From NCBI GenBank assembly GCA_012862575.1, contig BLSF01000016.1:248001-312000 (forward strand): DNA of 64,000 bases, read 5' to 3'. Source of the stretch: Parietichytrium sp. I65-24A. Taxonomy: Eukaryota > Sar > Bigyra > Thraustochytrida > Thraustochytriidae. Position 1 is the first letter of the stretch. Each line of letters starts with the position of its first letter. The translations under genes were made by a program, and so were the position numbers. Under the pieces are notes generated by a model. That model was not told where the DNA came from. It made no database searches and saw nothing but the letters and a program-made list of their open reading frames with translations. Positions 10,538 through 20,728 of the stretch are shown here, piece by piece.

Positions 10538-12016
10538 TTTTCCCGACAAGCTCAACTTGCGACTCCACACGGCGTGCACGCACCACACGGCGGTTATCAA
10601 TTGGAAGTAGGCGAGCTCACGATGCCCTTAGCACTCGACCTAGGTTAGGTTCAGTGCCAGATTGCGAAGTTCAGCAGCGTCCGTCCGTACGTCTGTGTCG
10701 CGTGGAGTTCCTTCAATGAATAAGCATTGTTTTTTAGTACCTACAGTTAATTGCTTCGTTCATGTCGATGTGGAGAGCTGGAATGCGCGTTCACAGATGA
10801 TCGATGTCTTGCCACGCACTCTTCCACTGTAAGAATGAACCTGAGCTGCGATAAATAAACGATCTTTTTCTCGCACTAAACATCACTGAACTATGGTAGC
10901 TAGCTGTTCGGTATGCATACCGGTACATACAATCACAAAGCGTGGAGAACATTTTTGCGAAGGAAGCAATTTGTTCTTGATTGACGATTTACACAAGATA
11001 ATGGAAATCTCTTGGTTGGTTTTATTGACTGTGAATTCTGAATTCTGAAAATTTTGTTTTGACTTTTGATCAAGTGGCATTCACAGTCATTTCAAGTTGT
11101 CGTTGTTCTTGAATGAATTCATTTGAATGAAGAATACAGAGAGCTATAGCAACTAGGCGAGCTAGACTAGACTGCTGTAGTGCTCCTTAAAGGAGAGTCA
11201 GCGAAAGTTCAGGGATTATTCTCAGTGGCCCGGTCTTCGTTAGAGCTTGCTAATAAAAATCATTAACGATTCTACCAGCTCTACCAAATTCCACTGACTC
11301 TCTGGCTCTTACAGAACGAGCCCACATGCACAAGTCAGCGTCTAGTGAATTTGCTATTCACAGCGTACAGCAGAAGCGGTCAACGACTACTGCTCGTGCC
11401 GCTATTAGCAATTTAATAGTGCTACTGTACTAAAATATTGGCTAGCAGAACCCAACCACTCGGTTGTGCCAGAGTGTGAAACTGTTGAGTGATTGAAAGT
11501 TTTTTATTGAATTGCAAAGTTGCATCATCTAAAGTGACAGTGCATGAATGACCATGAAAATGAAAAGCAGCATTCAGAAAGCGGCATAAATTCAAATCAC
11601 AAGTAAATGCAGTCGACCACGACTCCCATCCTGCTATCTATCTTCCGGGATCTCCTGCGACTTACTTCTATTTTGGTGTTTCATTAGAACGTGATGGCTC
11701 TCCCAGAGCCAGTAAGCCTGGCCACCATAAACCATAAGATGGTTGAACTGCGACTGGGGAGAGAAAGCGAAGAGACAATAGACATCATCAATCAATCAAT
11801 CAATCAATCAATGAATAGACCACCAAGTCAGTGGCTGAGCTCCAGTTTCCTTATTTTCTCTCACTGCGGCACTGTGGTACCAGGTACTGCGGTACTGCGC
11901 GGGTAAACGGCACGCAAGCAAGCAAAGCTCGCAGGAGGGCGTGTTTTCGTTGACGGTTGTCAGTCAGGTTGCAAGTGGTTTCTGGCAGTTTGGGTGGCGG
12001 ATCGGGGACACTGAAG
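10538..12016. other. Intergenic region upstream of the GPCR gene
   Basis: About 1.5 kb, A/T-rich, with no convincing gene. It contains one TACCGGTA palindrome (10918-10925), CTAG-rich stretches, and an (ATCA)n tetranucleotide run near 11789-11814. Confidence 0.5.
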
Positions 12017-14047
12017 ATGCGCGCAGGATGGTGGTGCCGCGCGGTGGGTGGGGCCGCTTTGGTGGGGCTCGCGACAGTGGGGGCGGACGGGCAATTGATT
12101 ACCCTGTCGCCGGTGGAGTCGCCGGCGACAGACTCGCCGACGATGGGAACGAACGCGGCGACGACGCCGGGACCCACTCAAGTACCTACGACGCTTAGCC
12201 CTACGACGTTTCCGTCTCGATCTCCCACAATGGCGAACACAAGTGAGCCTACTCAGCAACCAACGGTGGAACCGACGATAGAGCCTACTCAGCAACCAAC
12301 GGTGGAGCCGACGATAGAGCCTACACAACAACCAACGGTGGAGCCGACGATAGCGCCTACACAACAACCAACGATGGAGCCAACGACGGAGCCAACGATG
12401 GAGCCAACAACGGAGCCAACGATGGGACCAACAACGGAGCCAACGATGGAACCAACGATGGAACCAACGATGGAGCCTTCGTTTGTCAGACCTATTCCGC
12501 CGACGTTGGAACCAACAATGGAACCTTCGTTTGCCAAACCTATTCCGCCGACGTTGGAACCAACGATGGAGCCGTCGTTCATTAAAACTATTCCGCCGAC
12601 CACATTGCCTTCAAAGGCTCCCACGCTCGCACCGACATCGAGTGTTGCGCCATCAATCGTAGCGGGTCAAACCACTGGCGCTCCTACTCTTCGCGGCACC
12701 CCTGGGCCGACCGCTGCGACAGACAAAGCTGAGCTGAATACCACCACGGCCGCTCCGAGTGATGTTCTCACAGGCAATTCTTCAGCTGTGCAGATGGTGG
12801 CGCTCGGACTGTCGGGGCTCATTACCTTCTCGGGAATGATGGCTACGTTCTTTATCGCGTTCTTTTGGAACCGTCCGATCATCCGCCTCTCGCAAAGGGT
12901 GTTCCTGCTGATCTTCAGTGCAAGCCTCGCATTACTTGGTGCTTCTCTATTTCCTTACATTCTTGGGATATCCAGCCCGAGCAAAGCGTTTTGCCTCGCT
13001 CATGACTGGTTGTTCAACTTGTCGCTCAGTACTGCGATGGCATGCCTCTTCGTGAAGGAATTTAGAGCTTATCGCGTTGTGCACCACTCCGGCAAGGTAC
13101 ACAGCAATTGTACACTCGCTCTCTGGGTGCTGGCGTTCACGTTGCCGGTGGTCGTGTTTCAGGCGCTGAGCACGTTTGCGGGAAGTCCGAAGCCTTTTCC
13201 AAACCCGGAGAAAGAGAATCGCTGCGACAATAATATCTATGTTGGGCTTATGTTTGGATACCTTGTGCTGCTCGCAATTGCGGTCGTTTTTGTCGCAATT
13301 TTGTCGCGCACGGTGCCTTCCGTCGGAGGCGAGTCAAAGGGAATTCTTTTTACTGCAGTGTTTTTGGTATTTTCGTTCACGCTGATTGCCATCGTGTACC
13401 TCTTGGAAATCACCTCACAAGATATCGAAGCCTTGCTTTTGTGCTTTGTGATCTTTTGGTGTACGATTGTTGCTCTTGGTATGATTGTGTTCCGAAAAAT
13501 GCTCTACTTGTCGTTCACAAAAGCAGAGATTGAGGCCAAATTCCTGATTCAACTAAACACGACTCGCGGAATGTCGACTCGGGGTTTTACCGTGCCGGCC
13601 CCGGTGACGAAATTCCCTCCGAGCCCCTCGTTGGGCCAAAAGGCGAAAACCAACTCGTCGGCAACCACCTCCTATCCAGAAGACGTGGCTTTGGGCTCTC
13701 CATCTCGGGACGTGGCGCAGGTCTCAAGCCCACGCTCACCGACGTCTCCAGGATCAGCGACCTCACCTCGCTCGCAAGGTTCCCAATTTGGTCAGTCCAT
13801 GTTCTCGGTTCCCCCAGCAACAACTAGCCTCTCGTCCACAGAGGCAGAGGAAGCCGCGTACATCTCAACGCAGGCAGAGCTTATCCAGAAAAAGATCGCC
13901 ATGTCTATCCACATCGGAAATAGTGGCGATTGGGAGCAATACGTCGATCGATCCAGCGGCGACCACTTCTGGGTCAATCGCAAAACCCTCGAGATGAGTT
14001 TGGACCCATTTAGCGAGGAGTCCACCTCAGAAATTGTCATTGTGTAA
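12017..14047 (+). CDS. Class C-like G protein-coupled receptor (7tm_3, GABA-B type) with Pro-Thr-Glu stalk and WW-like tail
   Basis: A 676-residue protein starting at the ATG that opens a signal peptide (MRAGWWCRAVGGAALVG). Residues about 60-210 are an ectodomain of repeats such as QQPTVEPTIEPT and variants with TMEPT, likely heavily O-glycosylated. From about 263 to 498 there are seven hydrophobic helices with class C hallmarks: RLSQRVFLLIF at helix 2, a Cys before helix 3 (FCLAHDWLFN), and CLFVKEFRAYRV at its end. The bilobed ligand-binding Venus flytrap domain of animal GABA-B receptors is absent. The cytoplasmic tail is Ser/Pro-rich and ends in a WW-like segment (about 637-665: WEQYVDRSSGDHFWVN) in which the second Trp is replaced. 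It is likely a plasma-membrane receptor of unknown ligand. Confidence 0.82.
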   Translation: MRAGWWCRAVGGAALVGLATVGADGQLITLSPVESPATDSPTMGTNAATTPGPTQVPTTLSPTTFPSRSPTMANTSEPTQQPTVEPTIEPTQQPTVEPTIEPTQQPTVEPTIAPTQQPTMEPTTEPTMEPTTEPTMGPTTEPTMEPTMEPTMEPSFVRPIPPTLEPTMEPSFAKPIPPTLEPTMEPSFIKTIPPTTLPSKAPTLAPTSSVAPSIVAGQTTGAPTLRGTPGPTAATDKAELNTTTAAPSDVLTGNSSAVQMVALGLSGLITFSGMMATFFIAFFWNRPIIRLSQRVFLLIFSASLALLGASLFPYILGISSPSKAFCLAHDWLFNLSLSTAMACLFVKEFRAYRVVHHSGKVHSNCTLALWVLAFTLPVVVFQALSTFAGSPKPFPNPEKENRCDNNIYVGLMFGYLVLLAIAVVFVAILSRTVPSVGGESKGILFTAVFLVFSFTLIAIVYLLEITSQDIEALLLCFVIFWCTIVALGMIVFRKMLYLSFTKAEIEAKFLIQLNTTRGMSTRGFTVPAPVTKFPPSPSLGQKAKTNSSATTSYPEDVALGSPSRDVAQVSSPRSPTSPGSATSPRSQGSQFGQSMFSVPPATTSLSSTEAEEAAYISTQAELIQKKIAMSIHIGNSGDWEQYVDRSSGDHFWVNRKTLEMSLDPFSEESTSEIVIV

Positions 14048-14498
14048 CGATCAGTTGAAATAAGACACTCGCCCCACCTGCAGTCACGCTGATCATTATT
14101 TTTTTGCCATTGTAGAACGTAACATACGACTAGGAAGAATACATTTCGTTTCTTTATTTCACTCTTTTCTTTAGCAGAATTGCCATTCAGGATCACTGTC
14201 TCCAGACACTCTTTCAAGTTTGCACATGCAATGGATGGTATTTTGCAGAACCTACTCATTTGTTACTTAACTCTCCTGGGAGTGGCGAAAGGAAAGCAAT
14301 CCCCCACCACTCAACAGAAAAAAAAAAAAAAAACAGAAACGGGAAAAAAAAAAGAACGTGACGTTTTCGTTGTGGTTGTTACAACTCGCTTCTAAAATCC
14401 TCTGGTCTGCGACACAGCGGACGCTCAACTAGGTAGACATCTGCTGCGACAGGAGAGCCACAGAACGCCACTCTCCAGCACACCGTTCCGCAAGCAAC
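14048..14498. other. Convergent 3' spacer with poly-A tracts
   Basis: About 450 bases between the GPCR stop and the cytochrome c stop. It holds two long A runs near 14319-14356 and no gene. Confidence 0.5.
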
Positions 14499-15051
14499 TT
14501 ATGCGGTAGCCTCCTTGAGGTAGGCGATGAGGTCATTGCGGTCCTTCTCCTTCTTGAGTCCAGCGAAGACCATCTTGGTTCCAGGAATGTACTTCTTTGG
14601 TGCAAGGAGGTACTCGAAGAGGGTGTCCTCACTCCAGGTGATTCCACTGTTCTTGTTGGCGTCGGTGTAGCTGAAGCCCTCAGCCTGGCCTGATCATCCC
14701 CAATCACAATCAAAATCAAAATCACAATCCGCGTCAGCCCCATTCACATCCCTTGCGCACCTTTGACATGATCATGCTCTTGCCACTTACCAGACTGGCG
14801 TCCGATGAGGCCGTTCAAGTTTGGGCCCTGCTTGTGCGAGCCACCAGCCTCCACAGTGTGGCACTGGCTGCACTTGGTCTTGAAGATCTATCTCGCACCA
14901 AATAGTAACACCACACTCCGTCAGTCAGTCGCTCATTCCTCGCCCATCTCTTTCGCACTATCTATCCCCTCTCAACCTCTCTCCCATCCCGTCTCCCGTC
15001 TCCCGTCTCCGGTGCGCGCGTACGTACCTTGGCTCCGTTCTCTGCAGACAT
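14499..15051 (-). CDS. Cytochrome c, three exons
   Basis: Reconstructed on the minus strand from three exons: 15051-15028, 14887-14791 and 14689-14499. They give 103 residues starting MSAENGAK. Introns are 140 and 101 bp with GT-AG ends (GTACGT and GTAAGT donors). The heme attachment motif CSQCH is present, the axial Met lies in [10 protein letters not shown], and the protein ends with the usual C-terminal helix ([10 protein letters not shown]). The second junction restores [12 protein letters not shown], a standard cytochrome c stretch. It carries electrons between complexes III and IV in the mitochondrial intermembrane space. It is one of only two clearly spliced genes in this window. The start follows a leader of short heptamer repeats. 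Confidence 0.95.
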
Positions 15052-15054
15052 CTT

Positions 15055-15157
15055 GTGAGTGGTAAGTGGTGAGTGGTGAGTGGTTTGCTTCTTCTCCTTC
15101 TTGTCGTTTGTCGTTTGTCGTTTGTAGTTTGTTGTTTGTTGTTTGTCGTTGGTTGCT
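15055..15157. repeat. Two degenerate heptamer arrays in the cytochrome c leader
   Basis: From 15055 to 15083 there are about four units of TGGTGAG with one variant. From about 15102 to 15157 there are about eight units of GTCGTTT, drifting to GTTGTTT. Both arrays have a 7-bp period and sit just upstream of the start codon at 15051. In the sense strand the second reads as AAACGAC/AAACAAC units. Confidence 0.75.
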
Positions 15158-16543
15158 GTTTCGAGTCTGTGCAAATCCATAGATTCCATCCATACATCCA
15201 CTCCTCCACTCTTACTCACGGGGCTACCGCTGCAGCTACTCGATAGGTTAATGTCGTGGTAGGGATGGGCGTAGCCAGCCGGGGGCTACCGCGGGAGGTA
15301 GGGGGGCTAGACGGGCTGTCGGGAGGAGGGCTAGGCGGGGGAGTAGGTGCGCGGTAAGCGGTAAGGCGCGAGTGTGTCTGTCTTTGGTGATTGGCATTTT
15401 GTTTTGTAATTTGGAGTGAGGTGCTTTCTGCTTTAGCTTTTGTGTTATGAAAGTGTGGAGGGGAATGAGCAAGAGAAGTAGAGCTTAGAAGGTTTTTGTA
15501 GAGAAGGCTGAAGGCATCTGCGATGAAATGAATGAGTGAAATTGCTTCTGTCCTCTAAGAGTCTCACGCCACCTGCGCGAGTGCTACTCGGACACTGCGC
15601 TGCTTGGTAGCACGCAGAGTGGTGCAATTGATATGCGCATCTATGGGGTCGATAAGAACTCTGGTAGATGGAGATAGATGGAGTGAGTGAGTCGGTAGCC
15701 TTGGACAGCTGCTAGTGGTAGTGGTTGTGGTTGTGAGGAGGATACCAGGTTTCAGTGTGAAGTGAGTGAAGTAGTTGAGGCCACTGTGGCGCGACATGAA
15801 TGCGAGACAAACGACGCTGACTACAGATTTTTCTGACTAGTCGTACCACCTCCTTCTTTCTTCCTCCTCTTTCTTGGAACTAGAGAGGAGACTAGAAGAG
15901 GGAGATTTCTGTCAGTTGACGCTCCCTTTCTAGAGCTAGTCTTACTCAGAACTTGCATGAAAGGCGTTGCGCTTTCGTACTGCCAGTGCGTGTACTCAGT
16001 ACAGACGCGGAGGCCTATGAGATGTGATAGAGAGTCTTAGTGCGCTTGAGCTTCTTTTAACTTGAGAATTACTGAAAATGCTAACATGAAGTGAGGCAAG
16101 AGTGCAGTCCGCTTAAAGCTTCTCTATTACTGCATGCTATGCTTTAAGTTAGATGGCGAATAGGAGCCGGCGTTCCGGAATAATTCCCTGGTGTTCCCCG
16201 CGTCATCATACGTCATTCACACTTAAAGTTTGATCTATGTGTTATTAGGCATTCTACACAAATCTCCGACAGTATTGTTCCGTTAGTCCCTTGGAGTTGG
16301 GGGGTTCTTAGCTTCGCCTAAGTGATGCAATACATTGCAGTTGCGGAACGCAATTCATTGTCGCGCCTGCAGAACGTAATTGCGGAACGCATCGGTGATC
16401 ATGCGAAGAGATAGAACTGAGATGAACTGAGATGAAATCTGAGGAAAGAAAAAAAAGAAAGGAAAGATTTTGAGAAATAGCGTGCAAGCAAAAGTACACA
16501 AACGCACATGCGAGTGAGAAAAGTGAGCATAGAAATGCAGAAT
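15158..16543. other. Intergenic region upstream of cytochrome c
   Basis: About 1.4 kb with no convincing gene. It includes G-rich (15260-15350) and TC/AG-rich patches. It separates the cytochrome c promoter side from the 3' end of the Rab escort protein gene. Confidence 0.5.
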
Positions 16544-18442
16544 TCAATGCAAAATCGGCCTGACTTTGTCTATGTTCACACTGCCGCCTTGGAACAGGAA
16601 CCACGAAAGGTCGACGGGTTGTGGGATCTTGACCCTGCTAAACATGGCCATGGTCTCGTCTTCTTGGTTTGTCGGGGCAGCCGAGACCACGCGGTCCTCC
16701 TCGGAAGGCAAGAATGGCTCGTCAGGGTAGAGACTACGGAAAATCTCCTCTGCCCGCCTCATGTGCCCAACAAAATCCATACTTACTTCAACATCGCCCA
16801 CAGAAACAATCGAGTGGTTAAGCCCGTGCTGGCTCCATGCCAGCTCGTCCAGGCGACGGTGAAACTCAATCTCGTAAGAATACTCAATGTGCTGATATTC
16901 CGGGGAATCCTCCTCCTTGTCAAACGAACCCTTAACCGTGTCCCACGCAGATCTTGCCTTCGAGAGCAAGTTATCCGCAGCGGCGCGGAGTGCAGACTGC
17001 GCCTCTTGGACGTCAGTGTGCTGCATCGTCAAGTGCAGGCAGAAATACCCTGGTGGACACGCTTCGGCCCCACTATCAAGCTGCAAGGCGAAGATAGTAT
17101 TCTGCCCGTTAGCAATTCCCATATGATGGGGCGGAACCACAAGCGCAGAACGGGCTAGGTCCGGATACGCCCGCTTGCTCATTGGAAAATTCATTAGCGC
17201 AGAGCTTTGAAGGAGCGGCGCGAGTGCCTTCAGGTCACCAGCGCTATTCTGACATGCTGCCAAAGACACTACTGGAGCATTCGCGAAGAGGATCCTCCTG
17301 ACCAAAAAATGTTTGCTACCTTGACTTCTCGTGACCTCATACCGTGAGCTGGCTACGACCTTTTGAGCGCGAATCTTCTCTCCACCACCAAGCTCAACAT
17401 GTACAAGATCGCCTTCATCATTCAGTACAAGTCTCCGCGCCATCTGTCGCAGGATGAAGAGCGACCCATGCACACTAGAGAGCCTGCAGAACGCCTGCGA
17501 CACCTCTGAGGATCCATACTGGGGGCACAGGTAAGCTGTCGAGCCAAACCTGCCAAGTCCGCCCAGAAAGCGCTGGACCCTGTCCATTCCCTTCTGAATG
17601 TTGACCGTGCCAGGCTCAGGATCCTGCGGCAGGAGGGCCACCGCGTACAGAATGGAATCCCGGAGCTTGTCGCTGACTTGGCACGCGTCGTTGAGAAAGG
17701 GCGCAAAATCTCCGCTCTCGTCCACTTGATCCTCTTCAGCACTTCTATCAGCCTTGTTTTGGGGTCGCGAGAGGGACCTGCCTTGATTTAGATGGGTCTC
17801 GTTTCGAAATTTCACTGCCTTTCCCTGCTCCTGCTCCTCCGACTCTTCTCTAGTTGCTCGGTCCATCGCACGCTGGAGAAATTTCATTAGCTGCCTCTTC
17901 TCGCCCATGGTGATATCCTTTGATTTGAACACTGCTGATTTGGAGCACGGTACTCGCATGATGTTGCATTCCTCGTCTCGATTCATGACGAAAAAGTCGT
18001 CCAGAGTTTTGAACTCGAGGTATTTCGCCACGCCGGATCGTAGGAGAGCGTTCACAGTGAGCCCGCGGCAAAGCAGGAGCCGAGGCGCCAGGTCAATATT
18101 AAAATTGCGCTTTGCCATCGAGTCTTGCTCGATTCTCTGCCAGCCTGCTTCCGAAATTGGCCCGAACTTTGCACAACTAAATGTCATCTCAGAGCGCTCA
18201 GGTATCTCAACGCAGCTTTCTCCTTTACCCCCCTCCTCTACAGAGGCCCTGGCGTCCATTGCCGCCGCCCACTCTGCGACCTGGCTCAGCATGAGTGTCC
18301 CGTCGCTATCTCCATAAAAGTCATTGCCATCAAGTTGGAGCACTTTCTTGCCGATCAGAGCAAGCGCCGCGGACAGTACAGATTCCACGAGACCGGTGCC
18401 AAGGATCACCACGTCGAACTCCTCCTTCGCGAGTTCTTCCAT
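16544..18442 (-). CDS. Rab escort protein (Rab geranylgeranyltransferase component A; GDI superfamily)
   Basis: 632 residues from the ATG at 18442, which lies in a good context; the frame is open further upstream but only with non-ATG codons. The N-terminus FDVVILGTGLVESVLSAALA and LQLDGNDFYGD are the dinucleotide-fold signature of the GDI/REP family. Other family motifs include YLCPQYGSSEVSQAFCRLSS and ASSRYEV. Length is near the roughly 650 residues of animal CHM/REP and well above the roughly 450 of Rab GDI. A charged insertion of about 60 residues near 215-270 also favours REP. The protein should present newly made Rab GTPases to the prenyltransferase and deliver them to membranes. No introns are seen. 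Confidence 0.88.
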   Translation of the reverse strand: MEELAKEEFDVVILGTGLVESVLSAALALIGKKVLQLDGNDFYGDSDGTLMLSQVAEWAAAMDARASVEEGGKGESCVEIPERSEMTFSCAKFGPISEAGWQRIEQDSMAKRNFNIDLAPRLLLCRGLTVNALLRSGVAKYLEFKTLDDFFVMNRDEECNIMRVPCSKSAVFKSKDITMGEKRQLMKFLQRAMDRATREESEEQEQGKAVKFRNETHLNQGRSLSRPQNKADRSAEEDQVDESGDFAPFLNDACQVSDKLRDSILYAVALLPQDPEPGTVNIQKGMDRVQRFLGGLGRFGSTAYLCPQYGSSEVSQAFCRLSSVHGSLFILRQMARRLVLNDEGDLVHVELGGGEKIRAQKVVASSRYEVTRSQGSKHFLVRRILFANAPVVSLAACQNSAGDLKALAPLLQSSALMNFPMSKRAYPDLARSALVVPPHHMGIANGQNTIFALQLDSGAEACPPGYFCLHLTMQHTDVQEAQSALRAAADNLLSKARSAWDTVKGSFDKEEDSPEYQHIEYSYEIEFHRRLDELAWSQHGLNHSIVSVGDVEVSMDFVGHMRRAEEIFRSLYPDEPFLPSEEDRVVSAAPTNQEDETMAMFSRVKIPQPVDLSWFLFQGGSVNIDKVRPILH

Positions 18443-19864
18443 CGCAGTCGTCGCCTTTTGGTCCCTGGGAGACACTGACTATCCTCAAGAAAACCCGGTG
18501 TCCTCAACTATATTTCGCCCCCTGCGCCTCGGCCTTCGTCAATGCGCGGACCTTAGAAACTCACACAGACAGTCGGAGCACTGCGTACACTATCGCAGCG
18601 CTCTGCACCGATATCGTACTCGAGTACCCTTGCAATTACAAGCAACACAGCTCTATAAGTAGCTCTAGCTACGAGAGTGTTACACACTCGGAGCACGTTC
18701 CGAGTTCCAAGTGTTTGGTCCGAGCCTTCGAGGACATAGCCTTAGATGTGCCCGTCTCTCGGGGACCCCAAACTGTTTCGTCATTTCTGCCCATGTCAAT
18801 CGCAAAAGGAAGGCTTGTAGGAACGACGTGCACGGGCAAATTGTTTTTGTGAATAAATACTACGTAAAATGCCCGGCGCTTTTCTTATTTCTTTTGTCTG
18901 AGTTGTGGCCGTTGTCGCAGAGGATTTCTGATGCCAGCCACAAAGCCGTATGGAGCACTCTCTCTGAGCATTTATTTGCTTGTGCAGCAGAAATATGAAA
19001 GTTATTGAGGCAATTGCTTGTAGCTATACGTGCAAAACCGAGACTTGAACATGAGGAACGTCGCGTGAGCGCTTTGCGCATGCTGGACCGAAAGCGGCAG
19101 CCGCATGGAATACATCGGGAAACAATTACGTCAGTTTTCGAAGTGCTACACCAGCTGTGCTCCTCCGAGAGCCATGCAGGGTCGATGATGACCTTGCTGC
19201 TGCCAGCCTTGAGCTTGTCGCGCTTGTGCCTGGCTCTGGGGGAGACCACATATAATTTGATAAAAACCTCCCCACCGTGCGAGCAGCGGCGCGTCTTATA
19301 GACCTCTGTTCCACGACATCCTGAGGCAACCATTTGGCGAGATCCAGCCGTTTCTCAGGATGGAGCTTTGTAAATGTCACTTTCAAATGGGTGCCACTTG
19401 CGAATTCCATTCGCAAACACGGCCCATAGCACGCTTCGCACATATAAAGCGACCTCCAAGTCCATCGAAGGGTGCGCTTCGAGCACGCTTGCTGCAGCCC
19501 TCTCGAGCAAACGCTTGCTCAAGAGGCAGAACGGTTACACTACACCCGGCGCCAACTCCACGCGGATCAACGTCTTGGCAACAATCTTTACTGGCTCTTC
19601 TTCTTGCACAAATACTCTCTCTGCCCTCTCGCGGATCAACCTTTCTTTCTTTTCCGTTTCCTATCTTTTTGCGGTTTTTGCAATCTAGCTACCAGCACTT
19701 CGACCCGCGCATGAGAAACTGGACCTTGGGATCCTTGGAAGCCAGCCAGCTTGGTCACTCAATATAAAAATTTGTAGACACACAATCAGCATTCAGTCCG
19801 AACCGACCAGATACACCTCAGCGACATGCAGTTCGGGCTAGGCAGATTTGGAAGTCAAGGCGTC
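18443..19864. other. Intergenic region upstream of the Rab escort gene
   Basis: About 1.4 kb without a convincing gene. One copy of the 12-bp palindrome GTACTCGAGTAC lies at 18616-18627, in the likely promoter of the Rab escort gene. Confidence 0.5.
18616..18627. repeat. 12-bp palindrome GTACTCGAGTAC, copy 1
   Basis: Perfect self-complementary 12-mer, about 175 bases upstream of the Rab escort ATG. Three further exact copies occur in the window (49350, 58041 and 63305). Confidence 0.9.
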
Positions 19865-20208
19865 ACAATTCTGAGCTGATGATAGCTGAAGTGAAAAAAG
19901 TGCAAGGGTACTGGTACGGACTTGCGGACCTTGATTATAAGCTGGGCCAATAAAATGCGAATAAAGAATAGAAAGAAAAGAAAGTGGAAAGCAGAACAGC
20001 CAGTTCCAGCAGAAGCGAACGACAGTGACCATACTGTACCATATCTAGTGAACTGAAGCTGAGTGACAGAACATCAGAATATCAGCAGAAGCGAAGATTT
20101 GTGCCACACTTGAGTTTACGCCGAGCAGTTGCGGGGCAAGTACAGCATACATGCCAAGCAGCGTTTACTGCCTCTGCATTGACCGACATTCACCAAGCCA
20201 TTGATGCC
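19865..20208 (+). repeat. Inverted duplicate block, copy 1
   Basis: This block of about 345 bases matches the reverse complement of 22228-22576, by eye roughly 85-90% identical in most of its length. Landmarks are ACAATTCTGAGCTGATGATA at one end and GCCATTGAT at the other. Between them lie two AACATCAG-type units, where the other copy has three. A short stretch at 20098-20190 stays open in the same frame in both copies (CATLEFT, AYMPSSV, DRH). That might be an old exon, but no start or complete gene is visible. Confidence 0.8.
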
Positions 20209-20728
20209 AGGTCTACTAGTGGATCTAAGACAGTCAACAGAGTCAACAACTTCCAACTCTGTCGAGCCCGACCTGCGTGTCGCTCACGGAGATCTGGTCG
20301 GTTCGAACTGGATGCTGGTTGTGATATGTCAAAGAGTCTACCAAATCTTATGTTGAGTGGCCGAGCTGGCTTGCTTCCAAGGTACAGTTTCTGATGTCCA
20401 GTTGAATGAAGTGCTGAGAGCTAGATCGCAAAATCCACAAAATGGATTGGAAACGGGCTGAACTGCGTGAGGGGCTTGCGCTGGCGCTGGCGCTCAACTC
20501 TCATTTCGTCAACAGTGGCGTACCGGTACATACCGTGACTTGGTGCTCCAGGCCCACAACAAAGAGAAACAACGTGACGGAAGGCAAATGTGTGTTTGAG
20601 ACGTCCATCATAAGAAGAAAATCGCACTTGATGCTACTCTGGTGGAGACCCGTCCGACTGACTGCTGAAAGTTGGAAGTGAACGGAAGAAATTCGGTTTT
20701 AGCGGTAAATCTAGATTTCAGCGGTCAG
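20209..20728. other. 3' flank of surface protein gene 1, part of the inverted duplication
   Basis: No gene. About 20570-20728 matches the reverse complement of 24006-24160, the 3' flank of the second surface-protein gene. This shows that the duplication covered the 3' flanks as well as the genes. A TACCGGTA palindrome lies at 20521-20528. Confidence 0.65.

Noticed and set aside
20290-20330. Possible tRNA B box (GGTTCGAACT)
   Set aside because: No acceptor stem, D arm or anticodon arm can be paired around it; other TTCGA matches fail the same way.
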